This document shows, piece by piece, positions 33,344 to 49,636 of a stretch of 58,695 nucleotides of DNA. Position 1 is the stretch's first letter, and every line of letters begins with the position of its first letter. The translations under genes and the position numbers were made by a program. The notes beneath the pieces are model-generated. The model had not been told where the DNA came from. It did not search any database and worked only from the letters and a program-made list of their open reading frames with translations. Source of the stretch: Irineochytrium annulatum (taxonomy: Eukaryota; Chytridiomycota; Chytridiomycetes; Chytridiales; Chytridiaceae). The stretch lies in assembly GCA_027600665.1 (NCBI GenBank), contig JADGJL010000041.1, positions 1-58,695 of the forward strand, written 5' to 3'.

Positions 33344-35501
33344 ATGGCAGCACACCCCAGCTGGGATGACTTGACAGTGGGCCTATCGCTTCCAATGTAG
33401 GGGCTTTTGATCGACGTGCGGGTGAAGAATCTAACACCGTCATAGACGAGAAACACTTCGACGAATAGGCTTTCACGGAATGACACCAGTGCAGCAAGCA
33501 ACAATTCCACTGTTTCTCACGAATAAGGATGTTGTTGTTGAGGTGCGCTTGTAACGTGTACCGGTGCACTACGGCCTCTCTACTAACTACTTTCTAGGCC
33601 GTTACGGGGTCAGGGAAAACGCTTGCCTTTGTCATCCCGGTTCTTGAAATTCTGCTGCGTCGTTCATCTCCGTTAAGCCCTGATCAAATTGGCGCTATAA
33701 TTATATCACCAACGAGAGAGCTGGCAAAGCAAATTTACGATGTCACTACAGTTTTTGTTAACGCAATTAATATGGATGCCGTGGGTGCTGTTACCTCGCA
33801 TGCGCAGCACATATCAGTCCGCCTCTTGATCGGAGGAACGAGCGTGCAAGATGACGTCACTTCTCTCCGGAATGATGGCAGTAATATCTTGATCGGTACG
33901 CCTGGACGCCTGGACGATCTCTTGAAAAGGACCGCATTAAATACGAAGGAGCTGGAGGTTCTTGTTCTGGACGAGGCTGACAGGCTTTTGGACCTGGGCT
34001 TCGAGCTTGTGCTTACTTCCATTCTCTCACGGCTACCTCGTCAACGCCGTACCGGCCTTTTTTCAGCTACTATGACGGAAGGTTTAGCCTCTATCGTTCG
34101 GGCGGGTTTACGGAATCCAAAGCGGATATCCGTGAAGGTGGAATCTAGGCATGATGCGCAAGACGACGCAGATCATGTACACAACGTCGAACATTCAAAG
34201 CACCAAATTACCCCGCAAACTCTCTCCGTTTACTACACCATCGTTCCTCAGGACGGGAAGCTTGCGCAGGTTTTGCATCATTTGAGGGTGAACGCTTCCT
34301 CAAAGACGATTGTCTACTTTGCGACCTGTTCTGGCGTCGATTACCATTTCAAAGTTCTTTCTTCGCTTGCTTCCAGTTCCTGTGGGAACGGAGGCAAAAG
34401 GAGCTATCTGTCCGATGCCGGATTGCATTCGCTTCATGGTAAAATGGACCCTAAACGGAGAGAAGGTGAGACTTGACGATAACAACAAACGGGTATAACT
34501 GTGTTTTTTTGCCCATTCCCATTCTCCTTTACCGGCGATAGCGGTATATGAAAAATTCGCACATAGTCCTGTTCCAGCCGTGCTGTTGACCACCGACGTT
34601 TCCTCTCGTGGCCTTGATATTCCGGACGTGGACTGGGTGATACAGTTCGACCCCCCGCAAGACCCTAAGACATTTAGCCATCGATGTGGCAGAACGGCGA
34701 GAGCTGGACGCGTCGGTTCCGCCGTGTTGTATCTGTGCCCTGCAGAGGAGGCATATGTTGGTGAGAGTGGAAGCGGACTTCAAAAAGTTCTGACGAAACC
34801 TTTACTTTCACAGATTTTTTACGCATTCGCAAGATTCCTATTACAGCGCTTGAGGCATTTCCGAACGATGAGCCACCGGAAGTAGTTGGGATGAACTCGC
34901 GGCCGCCAATACGTGATGACTTACTCACTGAGTTTTTGAGGGAGCTCTCAATTTCGGATCGAGAGATGTATGATAGGAGTCTTCAAGCTTTCGTAGCGTG
35001 GATTCGATATTATAATGAGCATGAAGCCTCGGCTATATTTCGCTTTAGCAGCGTAGACTTTCTTCGGCTTGCGAAGTCTTTTGGGGTTATTAAGTTGCCT
35101 AAGATGCCGGAGTTAAGGAACGTGAAAGTTCCCGGATTTCAGGACATAAATCTCGATGTGAGTTTAGAAATCCTTATCCGATCAGTTACATCTTGATCCT
35201 TTTGGTTAATCGTCTTCTTCTTTCCATTTTTTTTTTTTTTTTTTTATTGTGTGTCAAGCCAACAACCATCCCGTACAAAAATTTGACACGCGAGAAGCAA
35301 AGGAAAGCCGCTTTAGCTAGATCAAAAACTTCGACACCTTTAAGACCTCGAAAGTCGCAATTTTCGAAGCCGTGGTCGGAAAAGATCGACGCGAAGTTGC
35401 GTAAGGAAGCTCGACGAGACAAAAAGATTCGACGCAAGAAGGCCGTTGTCAGTAGCGTTGCCAAGCGGGAGTTGACAGTGGATGCGTCTATCGAACAATA
35501 A
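33344..35501 (+). CDS. SPB4: DEAD-box RNA helicase Spb4/DDX55
   Basis: A nucleolar ATPase needed for 60S ribosomal subunit assembly. The first exon, [17 protein letters not shown], splices to [20 protein letters not shown] (Q motif), and a further intron precedes [11 protein letters not shown] (Walker A). Later motifs: PTRELAKQ (Ia), [23 protein letters not shown] (II), LFSATMTE (III), [34 protein letters not shown] (V) and [15 protein letters not shown] (VI). The Spb4-specific C-terminal domain follows ([32 protein letters not shown]), then [13 protein letters not shown] and a lysine/arginine tail. The intron before that last block contains a run of 19 T. The stop is at 35499-35501. Exons around 34.46-34.54 and 34.76-34.82 kb have unverified borders. 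Confidence 0.93.
35227..35245 (+). repeat. 19-base T homopolymer in SPB4 intron
   Basis: Nineteen consecutive T residues form an extreme polypyrimidine tract upstream of the acceptor GTGTGTCAAG. The run is prone to length variation and sequencing error. Confidence 0.85.
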
Positions 35502-35679
35502 TATGCAATAATGGAAATCACGTAACTTGCAGAAACTGCTGTGTAACCACCAATTTCTCTCGGAGATCAACAAACGGCCGGCAAGGACCTCAGGCCACTA
35601 GGCCCGTCAACGGATCTCGGGGTAGATCACGATCCTCGTACTTCCGTCGAACGGATTCCCTGCTCTTTATCGTGCGTGG

Positions 35680-38600
35680 ATGCATGCGCACCAGTCGTCT
35701 GAGCAGGGGTTGCAGGCGATGCAGCCAATGCACATCGTGCAGCCGCAAGCCGCTCCTTCGAATGTTCCCGGTAGTTCAGATATGAGCTATATGGCCGCGC
35801 AGGGCGGCCCCACCACGGATTTCCCGCAATCGCAGCAGCTGCAGATGGAGCTGAACGTGGATCCAACGACGTCCGCCCACCAATCTCCCCAGCACCAGCC
35901 GCAGCATCACCCAACCTCGCATCTCCCGAGCTCGATCCTTAAATCGACGGTCAATTCGCACCCCAGGCTCTCGCCCGCGTCGCTCACTCACTCCGCGGCG
36001 GAAGGTGGCTCGGCAACGGGTGGCTCAGGGTCTCACCGGGAGGCCTCTAGTGCTTCCTACCAAGGTTCCGCTGCGACTACGTCGGTTGGGTTGGCAAACC
36101 CTCTTTCGCTTCAGACTTCTCCGCTGCAAACACCGCCGATACCGCCAACAACGCCGACGGAGTCGTTTCCGCCAACCGCCTCGCACCCGTTGCCGCCGAA
36201 GTCCCCGTCATCTACCTCGGCCGCCGCCGTGAACAGGCTTTCAAAATTGATACCTGTAGTCAGGCCTGTCTACTCAGATCGTAGAAGCTTAGGCGGCAGC
36301 CTAGGGGGGAGTCTGGTCGGCGTTAGTGGAGGCGGTGGGGGTTATAATGGGCTTGGACTTGTTGACCGCTTTGCGGCGGGGTCGTTTTCGGAGCAGAGTC
36401 AGCTTCAGCAAAGCTACCCTCCTCAAGGGCAATCTCCTGTTTTACCCTCCCCGACCTCGGTAGCGTCACCCACCAAGATCGCGAGAAAAAACAGTTTTAA
36501 AAGGGTTTTTTCCTCGGATAAGGATAGGGAGCGGGAGAGCTACCGGGAGAGGAAAGAGAAGGAGAAGGGTGAAAGGGAGCAACGGGAATTTAAGGAGCAA
36601 GGCAACGCCGATTCGGATGGTTATCAACCTCCGAAGGATTACAGGGAGAGGAAGCGTTCCGAGGGCAACGTTGTTGTTCAAGCAATGTCCAGCCTCTCGT
36701 TCTCTAGATCGTCAGTATACGGACGTTTTGGTGATTTGTAGGTTTTGTATTAATGATCCATTTTTGTCGGCTCGTCAGGTCCCGCCGAAATACGCTTTCC
36801 GCCGCGAAGCCTTCACTTCTCCCAGTTCCGACAAACAATAATTCCGCTTTTCCTAAGTCAAAGACGCCGACCGCTCGGACACCTTCCTCGTACCTACCGT
36901 CCATGTTTGGAGGGAGAACATCGGTGACGGCGAACAAAGCTGCCGCTGCCGCGGAAGCCGGCTCGCTATCCCCGCTTTCGGATGGCGTTTCTTCAAAACC
37001 TAGTTCGGCCGCGAGTTCGATCCCAAGTTCGACCCCCATCACCACTGCTGCGACTTCGTCCGCATCGACTCGATCCCCTTCTCAGACTCGGAACGCTTCT
37101 TCTTCCCGCCACCGATCAAGTGTTTACTCCATGAAGTCTGCGGTCTCCAATCATGACGGCAACCGCAACGCTGCCGCTGCAGCTTCTGGCGCGAAAATGT
37201 CCCGCTCACTCACCGTTGGCGCTTCCAGTTCCAAAACGGCAGCTTCCCCCAGCGCAGTAGGCGCCTCGGCGAAAATAGCAAATCCGAATCGCCGATCAAT
37301 GGCTGCGGTTGTTTCCGATTCGACTAAGAACCTTGTTTTTAAGCCATTAACTGGGTCTCCGTCGACACCGCATCGGTCGCACTCTACGGGCTCCCCTCTC
37401 TCGACGGCGTCGCAACCTGCCCGTCTTCACGCGATCCCGCAGAATAGTACTGGTGGAGCCCATCCTGGTCCAAATTCGCTGAAGCTTCCTCTTACCGCTG
37501 AAGCCACGCTACATTACTACCGTGATTTGCTCACGACCTACGAGCAACGGGAGGTGTTTGAGTTTGGGGAGATTTTCTTTGCTGGTGCGGCGGGAGTTGA
37601 GAAGGTTGGGAGCGCAAGAAGGCCTACGGGGGCGGATGGTGCCCCGCCGGATTCCACGGTGAAGGAAGAGGACAAGGGTGTGTACAATTCGGGTAAGTTT
37701 GGACTCGTTCGAAGATTCTCTTTGGCTCATATATGTTTAGGATACGATGATGCGAGAGGAGACTATTATCTTACGTTTCACGATCATATTGCCTACCGGT
37801 ACGAAATTATTTCATTGCTAGGCAAGGGATCCTTCGGACAGGTTGTCAAGTGCTATGATCACAAGCATAAAGTTCATGTGGCCGTAAAAATCATAAGAAA
37901 TAAGAAGAGGTTCGAGAAGCAAGGTGTTGTTGAGGTGAAAGTACTTGACCGCTTGCGACAAGAGGTCTGGTCACTGACATTATTCCAACGTGAATCCTTT
38001 TCGCTACTAATACCAGCTGATATTACTAGGATTCAAGCAATATGTACAATATCATCCACATGCATGATCACTTTTACTTCCGTGGTCACTTATGCATCAC
38101 TTTTGAACTTCTTGGTATCAATTTATACGAATGGCTTAAGACCGGGGGCTTCCGCGGGGTTCATCTTGGCGTTATCAAGCGATTTGCGGTTCAGATAGTG
38201 GAATGCATGGATCTTCTTGGGCGAAACAAAATCGTCCACTGTGATTTGAAGCCGGAGAATGTCTTGTTGCGAGAGCTAACGTTCCTCCAGCCTCACCGGT
38301 ACGATCTCAACTCATCGGCTCTGGCGAGCGCCGGCGTTGGCAATCATTGGCCGGTTGAATTCGATCCCAATAGCCCAAATTACGGCATCAAGGTCATCGA
38401 CTTCGGGAGCAGCTGTTTTGAGAGCGAGAAGGTTTACACTTACGTTCAAAGTCGATTTTACAGGAGTCCGGAGGTGATTCTCGGTATGTAATCAATTTCT
38501 TTATCATTTTGGCGATACTAAAAAATTATGAACCGCGTAATAGGGATCAGCTACAACATGGCTATAGATATGTGGTCACTAGGATGTATTCTAGCGGAAA

Positions 38601-39706
38601 TGTATACGGGATATCCGTTGTTTCCTGGAGAGAATGAGCAGGAGCAGCTTGCTTGCATCATGGAGGTGAAGGGCATTCCGCCCGAATCGCTGATAGAACG
38701 AGGCACTCGCCGAAAGTTGTTCTTCGAGGCCGGTGTGCCCCGCATTCTGCCGAACAGTCGCGGCAAAAAGCGCCGACCGGGTGCGAAGACACTTCTTGGC
38801 GTTTTGCGTACGAACGATACTTCTTTTATTGACTTCATCCACCGGTGCCTTGAGTGGGATCCGGAGCTTAGGATGACGCCTGACGAGGCTCTTCATCATG
38901 AGTGGCTTCGCGATTTTTTACCGCCCAACTATCCGTTTCCGACACGCGGCGTCCCAGCCTCGGGTATTAATGCCGAACCCGCAACTCCGAGGCAGAAAGG
39001 ATTTACCTCGCCGCAGCACTACGCCAAGAAACCAGCTTTTCAGCAGCAGCATCAACAGCAGCAGCAGCAGCAACAGCAAGAAAGTACCGCCTATCTTCTT
39101 GCGTCGGGCCGGAAGTACCAGGTTCCTCCACCGACCGCTCAGCCGTTGGCGCAGTCGGCGTCGACGGTATCGCAGCGCTCCAAAACTTTGCCAAGGAACG
39201 ATTATGGCACCAACTTAGGTTCCAGCTCCACGCGACCTGTGGATGACTCTTTTGCGACTTCCTCTCTACTTCTTTCTACCTCGGGGGCTTTTACAAGCCC
39301 TCCGCACCAGCTTCACCTACCGCCGAGCTCCACCTACCTGAATTCTTCTCAAAACGGAGGCGTCGCCATGCTTCCAGGAAACCAGGCCAGGCCAATGAGT
39401 TACTACCTTCCTCGCCCTCAAGGCGGGCCGCCCCCATCCCCGGGTACGACTAGTGGTCATCAAAGTCCTCAAGGCTTTGGCGTGCCCGCTCATGGTGAAA
39501 AGAGGTCCCCGACCAAGGGCGTTGGCATGAGTAGAAGTGCGACGAGCGGCGCAGGCAGTGTTATTTATGCGTCCCAGGGGCAGGGAGTGCAATGGAAAAA
39601 GTCAAGCGGACGCTCGGGGTCGCCGTCGCAAATAGGGGGTATGGCGGGTGCTGGTAGTGGTGGGAACATGGGTAGGAAGCCGTCAGTCAATGGAGCGGTG
39701 AGTTAA
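35680..39706 (+). CDS. DYRK-family protein kinase (DYRK2/Pom1 type)
   Basis: A dual-specificity tyrosine-regulated CMGC kinase. Exons 35680-36737, 36779-37692, 37741-37964, 38030-38483 and 38544-39706 give 1,270 residues. About 650 residues of Ser/Pro/Ala-rich, probably disordered sequence come first. The DYRK-homology box [23 protein letters not shown] follows as two adjoining parts across an intron. Kinase motifs: [40 protein letters not shown] and the autophosphorylating [12 protein letters not shown]. The insert [10 protein letters not shown] and [20 protein letters not shown] complete the C-lobe. The 270-residue tail holds a polyglutamine run. HCDLKPEN and the DH box favour the DYRK2/Pom1 class over Yak1 or DYRK1; no nuclear-localisation KK-RR block was noted at the usual DYRK1 site. 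Confidence 0.93.
39041..39080 (+). repeat. CAG/CAA polyglutamine repeat
   Basis: In-frame CAG/CAA codons with one CAT encode about 13 Gln and one His in the C-terminal tail of the DYRK kinase. Codons are mixed, which lowers but does not remove slippage potential. Confidence 0.85.
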
Positions 39707-40473
39707 CAGCGTTATTTGGAGTACATGTTCTAAGCTGAGCTTCCCTCTAGTGGCGTGTTTAATTTTTGACTCTTAGAGCTCATAGTCTGCTATAGTCTGC
39801 TTAGATAGCCAGAGAGCCTCGATGTTCCACTTTTTTTTGGTCGTATCAGCCTCTCCAACAGGCAGTCACACCTCTGTTCTCCGTAGCTGAGTTAGAATCC
39901 CCTCTGGGTCCCTGATTTGTCTTCGTTTTGTTGTACTGGATTTAAGCAACTATCTGCTCTCTGTTTTCCTTTACATTTTTTTTTCTCTCTCTCGGTTTGT
40001 CTGGACCTTCGTCGTTTTCGAGCAGACTGCTTTTATAACTTTTCAGTTTGCGCCGTGACTTAGAGCTGTGTGTCCATTTATATTTCCAATTTGAGTCGTG
40101 ATTGCTCAATTAATACCGTCTCCTTAGTCTATTGGCAGGGGTATTCGGGTGATGTGTTAAAGGAATAGCGAAGATAGCGTTTCTGCACGTCCGGTCATAC
40201 TTCTTCAATGAAACGACATGAAGAGAGAAGCGATAATTCTTTATTCACATATATGAAGTTAAAAGCTTGCATCGTAACACTCAAAGAGTACGATTGAAGC
40301 TGTACGCAATTAAAACCGCGCGCATACGTGACCATGCTCAATTATCAACCGAGTAAGCCGTTCACATGCACGCCATGTTTAATATTAAAGCCAATCATTT
40401 CTACACTTCAACTTCCACCGACAAAATTGAAGAAATCGCAGGGTTGAAAAACGATATAACCATAAGCATGATT
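39707..40473. other. convergent intergenic region, no gene seen
   Basis: About 770 bp between the stops of the DYRK and AsnRS genes. T-rich tracts from 39820 to 40050 probably belong to the DYRK 3' untranslated region and terminator. No coding signal was recognised. Confidence 0.45.
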
Positions 40474-42441
40474 TTAAGGTTTGCATCTCCCCATAAAGCG
40501 CGGGTACAGGCAGACCTCCCTTACAGAAAAGGCCTTGAGCATCCACGCAAGAAACCTTTCTACGCCGAGGCCAAAGCCGCCATGCTCACAACTCCCGTAC
40601 TTCCTTTGATCTGTGAACCTGCATAAAATGCATTTTTTTTTAGGTCAAGGCGACAATCAAAGAAACTCAAACCCAGTACTCACCAGTAGTACGGACTCGG
40701 ATCGATGCCCTCGCGCTTATATCCCTCCATGAGCTCCTGAAGGTCCGAAATTCTCATACTCCCTCCCGTGATCTCGCCAACACCCGGCATCAAAACATCA
40801 ACGCTCTCAGTTAGCCGTCGGTCGCCGTCGCACCGCTTCATGTAAAAACTCTTTATCTCGACGGGAAACTTGCAGAGCAAGATTGGTTCGTTTAAGGAGT
40901 CGGTCATTCTCCGCTCTGGGCTCTCCGGAATGTCCTCGCCGAATGTATAGTCACTCCCGTCATCTTTCTTGATACCATTGGCTTTCAACCAGTCAATCGC
41001 TTCAGAGTAGGTCATACGCCGGAACGGAAGCGTGGGGCGCTTGAAGTCCGGGTTTAGCTCGGCCATTATAGCGGCGCCGATGGGGTCGGCAAAGATGCGG
41101 TCAACCACACCAACAACCTATCGCAAAATCCAGTCAGAAAACTAAAGTTCCAGAAATGTATCGCAACCATAGCTTCGATGAAAGACAGCAGGTCATCGAA
41201 GTTGATGAATGCCAGCTCCGCCTCGCAGTGGGTAAATTGGCTTAAGTGCCTCCTAGTCAAACTTTTCTCCGCGCGGAAGCTTTCGGCAATGCAATAAGCG
41301 TCCCCAACAGAGGGCAGCACAGTTTCAAGATACAGCTGCGAGCTTTGGGTCAAGTAGGCCTCCTCGTCGTAATATTTAAAGTTAAAAAGGGTGCTCCCCC
41401 CTTCGACTTGAGTCTGAACCATAAGAGGAGGCGTTACTTCAACCAGGCTCCGAGACTCAAAAAAGTCGCGGAAGGCCCGAAGAGCGATGTGCCGCATCTT
41501 AAGATACGAAGACGTTTTATCGCCGCGAATCACGAGGTGCCGAAGGTTCAAAAGGTGATCCGGGCTGGATTCCTGCAAGCAAATTAGTGTCACCCACCAA
41601 AAGCGTAACACACCCAAGGCGGGGGTGGTGACTACCGGCTACTCACCGTGTTAAAAAGCGAATCGATAGCGTCGTCGCCCATTGGGGCTTTGCTGATCAC
41701 CTCCCAAAAATCAGCAACCAACTCGTGGCCACCTGGAGCCGATTTCCCTTGGGGCACAACTTCTAGCACGCCATAAATCGTCACGGTCGATTCTCGGGTC
41801 AGAGTTAGAGCGTCATACGTGTGGCACTGGTTTCTCGGTTAAGTTGGAGTGATGGACATGAACAGTCAACGACAAATACCAACCATATTTCCTCTGAGAA
41901 CGCACTGCAACAATCCCGTTCCATCCCTTAAAACAACAAAGATCATATCTTTCCCTTGCACGCGGACATTGTGCACCCATGCCGAAATGGCGACCCGCAT
42001 GCCCCGGTTTTGCGCGGTCTCCCTAATTTTGATCTAATAACACAGCAATGAAGAGTCAAATTACGCATCAGCAGGGAGCATTGTGCACACCTTCAACGGT
42101 TTCGCCAGGCCTTCCTGCTGGACTAGGATAACAGACTTGGCCTCCTCAAGCCTCCTCTGCTCCTCAACAGCCTTAGCCTCCTTGTCTTTTCTGGTCTTCT
42201 CATCTGCCTCCCTCGCTTTCTGCTTCTTTTTCTCCTCAAGCTCGTAGCCCTTCTTGGCCTTCTTCATGGCGGCGCCCGCGATGTCCTTGTAGCCCTCCAC
42301 GTGATCCTTCCGGACCTTAATCTGGGCCTCATCGCTGCCTTGGACAGACCTGAGGGCGCGAAGCGGTGTCAGAAACGGCATCTTCTCAGTTCCGGAGCCT
42401 TCGGCGTCGTTCCCTGTGAGCTCGCAAACGTGGATGATCAT
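40474..42441 (-). CDS. NARS1: cytosolic asparaginyl-tRNA synthetase
   Basis: A class II aminoacyl-tRNA synthetase that charges tRNA-Asn. The start [12 protein letters not shown] at 42441 has GCC before the ATG and is followed by a lysine/glutamate-rich extension ([19 protein letters not shown]) typical of eukaryotic AsnRS. The catalytic core has [20 protein letters not shown] (motif 1), [41 protein letters not shown] (motif 2) and [16 protein letters not shown]. Next come [20 protein letters not shown] and [12 protein letters not shown]. The last intron, ending just before [14 protein letters not shown], joins motif 3 ([13 protein letters not shown]) and the tail [11 protein letters not shown], with the stop at 40474; without that intron the protein would seem to end at 40680 and lack motif 3. 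The central OB-fold exons (41.6-42.1 kb) were not resolved in detail. Confidence 0.93.
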
Positions 42442-42853
42442 GGCGGATGCACGACCGCGGTGAAAGAGGCGAGAGAACGGGCGATGGTGGCCGCAACAGC
42501 CTGGGACGAAGAACGATGGTCGTCGGCGGATTGCGAGGACAGCGACCTGGACGCAAATTGTGCTGAGGTTGGCAATATGATGATTCATCCTCATAATGCG
42601 CTGCTAAACGTGCATTGTGTTTACAAGGATTATTCAAATAACACACAATCCCCTCGGAAAATAACAGGAAATAATTAGACCACGTTCAAGTAAGCTTCTT
42701 TTTCAACATACTATTGGGCGGGCGGAAGAGGGAAGAGGGAGCAAAAAGAGTAGATGTTGGGCGGACTACCGAGTGCGTAGGGAAGGGCCGAAGCTGCACA
42801 AGATACATTTGAACGGATAAGGATTGTACTCAGGAGCTCGGCACACCGTGCGT
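42442..42853. other. intergenic, no gene seen
   Basis: About 410 bp between the AsnRS start and the CDC48 stop, both on the minus strand. It should hold the CDC48 3' end and the AsnRS promoter. Frames here are GC-bias artefacts. Confidence 0.45.
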
Positions 42854-45984
<3,131 letters not shown>

Positions 45985-47599
45985 GGTTGGTGCGTGGGTG
46001 CAAGGATGAATTGAGAAAGTTGGAACTCCCAATGCAAACCGACTTCGAAATCAGATTTGGCGAGGAACGCGCGTCCCGATTTACTTTTGCATTCCTTTTC
46101 ACCTTAGGCTCGGCGACCGTTTTTATTGCCAACCGGAAGCCTCTGTCGTAGTGTCGCATCCGACTATAATAAATCAAAACGAGCACTGCGGTTGTTAGGA
46201 AAATGAATATGCACGAGCCCTGCCGATCTTGCCGGCGCGCACATCAATAATACGTCCATGATGCAGACAAATCAACAACTCACTGTAGGCTGGAAAGGTG
46301 TCGAAGACTAACGCCAACAGCCATAGCCTGTCCGGATATGAAGTTTCATAATTTATTAAGCGTCCAGTAATGTCAACATGCAAGAGGCGTTGGCTACATT
46401 CAGTGGTAGAGGTTTAAACTTCGTGGACGCACTTGTGGCCGGGCGCCCACTGGTGGATGTGGCAGCCACACCTTGGAGGGTGGAGCGCATCCGCCCTGGG
46501 GGATGTCTTGTCGAGGCAGTGGACGACAGGGTTGAGGGAAGATAGGAAGGTGGTCTCGAAGGCATCACAGATCACTTCCACCAGCCAGATACGCCGGTAC
46601 ACCTTCAAGTCGCCGCAATCGCCCTTAGTCTTCCAGATAAGGACGAAGTTGGCGTTGCTCCAGGCGGCAGGGTGGCCAGGAGTCCACGCGCCGGCGAATG
46701 ACCGGTTGATCAGGTTACCCTTCCCGAGATTCCCCTCTTATATTCTCGGGGTGTGCACGATGTCGCCAAAGAGGCCGCCATATCGCCGGCTGCCTTGACC
46801 CGCTGCCGTCCAAATACATAACGTCACGCCCTTCCCAGAAGTCACCCCCGTGGCCCAGAACCTCCACGAAGTCGCTCAATAATCCTTTTCAGCCGTTTGG
46901 TATGCTCCACTGATCTTCTCTCACCTTCCTCACCTCCGCCCACGCAAGCCATTGAGAAGCAGCCTGAAAAAGTACTTACCAGGCCATCCACCAATCTGTG
47001 GTATTTCATTCTAACGACCTTCCTTTATCACTTGCGTGTTGCTCCCCTCTAATTTTAGGGGAATTGTCGCCCTTCTGTACCTTTTTGGTGAGGTCCAAGC
47101 CTAGCACGAACCCAAAAGTTTGGGCCATTTCGTGAGCATGGTAAACGACATTAAAGTGCGAGCACTCGCCTTCACAGCTCTTGCTCCAACGCTGGGAGGG
47201 CCAAGGCATCAATCTTATTGGATTTGGTCTCACGTCAGCCTGTTCTGCGAGAACCGCGAGCGACAAGCTATAACGGTAGCTATATAAACTTGCCATGATT
47301 GTGTTGTTGGTTGGGATGTGGCATCCACTTGCAGTACCTCACCGAATACATTGTTCCCACGCCACCACCAATGTCCAGCACCGAGCTCGTCCCACTGCGA
47401 GTTCTGGATGCTTCAACACGGCCAAACCTGTCCCGGTCAGACCTAACTTTTAATATCAAAGAATCTCGGCTAGAAATATTGGCGACCAGCATAATCCCAC
47501 ACGGCATAAGCTGATCCGGCTAAAGATGAGCCGAAGGTCGTCAAAGCGCGACAGGGTCACGTTCTTCCTAACAACCTGCAGTTCATCCATCGTCCAGCC
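45985..47599. other. gene-poor stretch with possible relic coding pieces
   Basis: About 1.6 kb between CDC48 and the thiolase. The minus strand has an open piece near 46414-46700 with a Trp/Cys-rich translation (NANFVLIWKTKGDCGD). Another near 47370-47507 contains LDIGGGVGT, like motif I of methyltransferases, but followed by a stop. Neither extends into a recognisable protein. Confidence 0.35.
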
Positions 47600-49363
47600 A
47601 TGCCGACTCCCATGCGCAAGGTCTACGTCGTCGGCTGCGGTCTCAGCAAGTTCGAGAAGCCCGGCCGTCGCCAGGTATGGATTCCCTAGGACCTGATCGT
47701 GAAAGCCGGTCTTCTCAACGCGGTCCCGTTCTCGATAGGACATTGACTACCCGGACTTTTCCCTCGAGGCCTGCACGCGGGCCCTGCTGGACGCCAACCT
47801 GACTTACGACGACGTCGAGTTCGCGTCGGTTGGCTACTTGTTCGGTGGGTTGGATTTGTGGCAGAGATTTGCTTACATTACGTGCAGGCGACTCCACGTG
47901 CGGCCAACGCTCTCTGTATCAGCTTGGTCTTACCCAGATCCCGATCGTGAACTGCAGCAACAGTAAGTTTATCGTACATAGCGTCGCGCTCCCCGTTGTA
48001 ATCATAGCTGATGCCTGCAATAGATGGAGCAACCGGCGCGACATCCCTCTACGTCGCCCGCTTGGCCGTCGCAAGTGGACAGGTGGACTGCGCGATGGCC
48101 TTGGGTTTTGACAAGATGTCACCGGGCTCCCTATCGGCCTCATGGGAGGACAGGACCCAGCCACTGGACAAGATCATTGAGCAGATGATCGAGCTTCGAG
48201 GGCTCGACCCGGCGCCCATCCTTACGCAGGTGTTTGGGAACGCCGGGGTGGAGTATATGGAGAAGTACGGAGGCAGCCCGGATTGCTTTGACGTCATTGC
48301 TTCAAAGTCTCATACGCACAGGTATTTGATGTGAAGCTTAGACGTTATCCTTCGCCTTCTATTTCTCACATTGGGCTTTCATTGGTAAACAAACAGCCAG
48401 CTCAACCCCTACGCCCAATTCCGCCAGCCTTGCACGCCCGCCCAGGCCAAATCAGCCCGCAAGATCTTCGGCCCTTTAACCATCCTCCACTGCTCGGCCA
48501 ACTCGGACGGCGCCGCGTGCGCGATCCTGTGCTCCGAGGATTTCGTTATCAAGCACGGACTCGGCCCGCAAGCCGTCGAAATCAAGGCGCAGGCGCTCGC
48601 GACGGACTCAACGCTCGCGTTCGACCCGGAGGAGAAGAGGAAGAGCTGCATTGAGATCGCGGGCGCAGATATGACGAGGAGGGCCGCAAGGGAGGCTTAC
48701 GCGAAGGCTGGGATCAAGGCCGGGGATCTGGATGTGATTGAGCTTCATGATTGTTTTTCGACGAACGAGGTTTGTTTCCAGCTTACTTTGCAAGTCACGT
48801 CCCAGCCCCTAACACCCGACCTCTCGCCACCAAAGCTCATATCTTACGACGCCCTCGGCCTCTGCGAGCCCGGTAAAGCCGCCGACTACGCATCATCCGG
48901 TGCGACCTTCCACCCGCGCTTCTGGTCCGGCCCCAAACCCCCATACAAGAACATCGTCGTCAACACTTCGGGCGGCCTCCAATCCAAGGGCCACCCGATC
49001 AGCGCCACGGGTGTCGCGCAGTGCAACGAGGTCACGTGGCAGCTCCGCGGCTGGTGCGGTGACCGGCAGGTCCCCGACGCTAGGCTCGGCCTGCAGCACA
49101 CCATCGGCCTGGGAGGCGCGGTCGTCGTGAGCGTTTTTGGGAAGGCCGAGGGTTTGCCGACGCCGAAGGGGTACAAGGCTCCGTGGGAGAGGATTGGGTA
49201 CAATGCGGCAGTGGAATACAGGGAGATTAATGAGGAGGATATCAGGAAGGTGATGAGCAGGACGGGGTCACTGGCCGGTACGAGGGAGAGGCTGAAGCCG
49301 GAGTATGCGGAGAAGTGGGCGAAAGGAAGGACGGATGGACTGAGTGGGAGGTCGAGGCTTTAA
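47600..49363 (+). CDS. peroxisomal SCPx-type thiolase (3-ketoacyl-CoA thiolase family)
   Basis: A thiolase of the sterol-carrier-protein-X kind, which cleaves branched 3-oxoacyl-CoA in peroxisomal beta-oxidation. The start MPTPMRKVYVVGCGLSKFEK at 47600 is followed by an intron and YPDFSLEACTRALLDANL. The nucleophile region is GDSTCGQRSLYQLG, with NGATGATSLYVARLAVASGQ after another intron. Then come ALGFDKMSPGSL, FGNAGVEYMEKYG, IELHDCFSTNE, NTSGGLQSKGHPISATGVAQ (catalytic His) and GLQHTIGLGGAVVVSVFG (second Cys replaced by a QHTIGLGG form usual in SCPx). No SCP2 lipid-binding domain follows the thiolase. The C-terminus is GRSRL, a PTS1-like tripeptide SRL for peroxisome import. At least five short introns are present; it converges with the FSP1-like gene. 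Confidence 0.9.
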
Positions 49364-49636
49364 GTGATGTCAGGAGGAGCCGCATGGTTTGCTCTCAAAC
49401 AAGCACAGTTCAATAGTAAGAACAGTCCGAGAGCAAATAGCTGCATACTTTCGCTTGCAAATGCAGGGAATGCCTGAAGAATTAGAGGCGGATTGCACTT
49501 AGTTTATAAATGTATCACGCGAGATTTTGATGCCGGAAAAATAGTGTGTTGAGGACGTAGCGTCTAAAATGAGGGGTTACATAAACATTACATTACGACT
49601 AACGACTGGCACAAAGCAAGTCATTTATGACATCAA

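Noticed and set aside
40366..40626. An 86-codon plus-strand frame after the DYRK gene.
   Set aside because: It lies over the last AsnRS exon on the opposite strand, which encodes motif 3 and the expected C-terminus.
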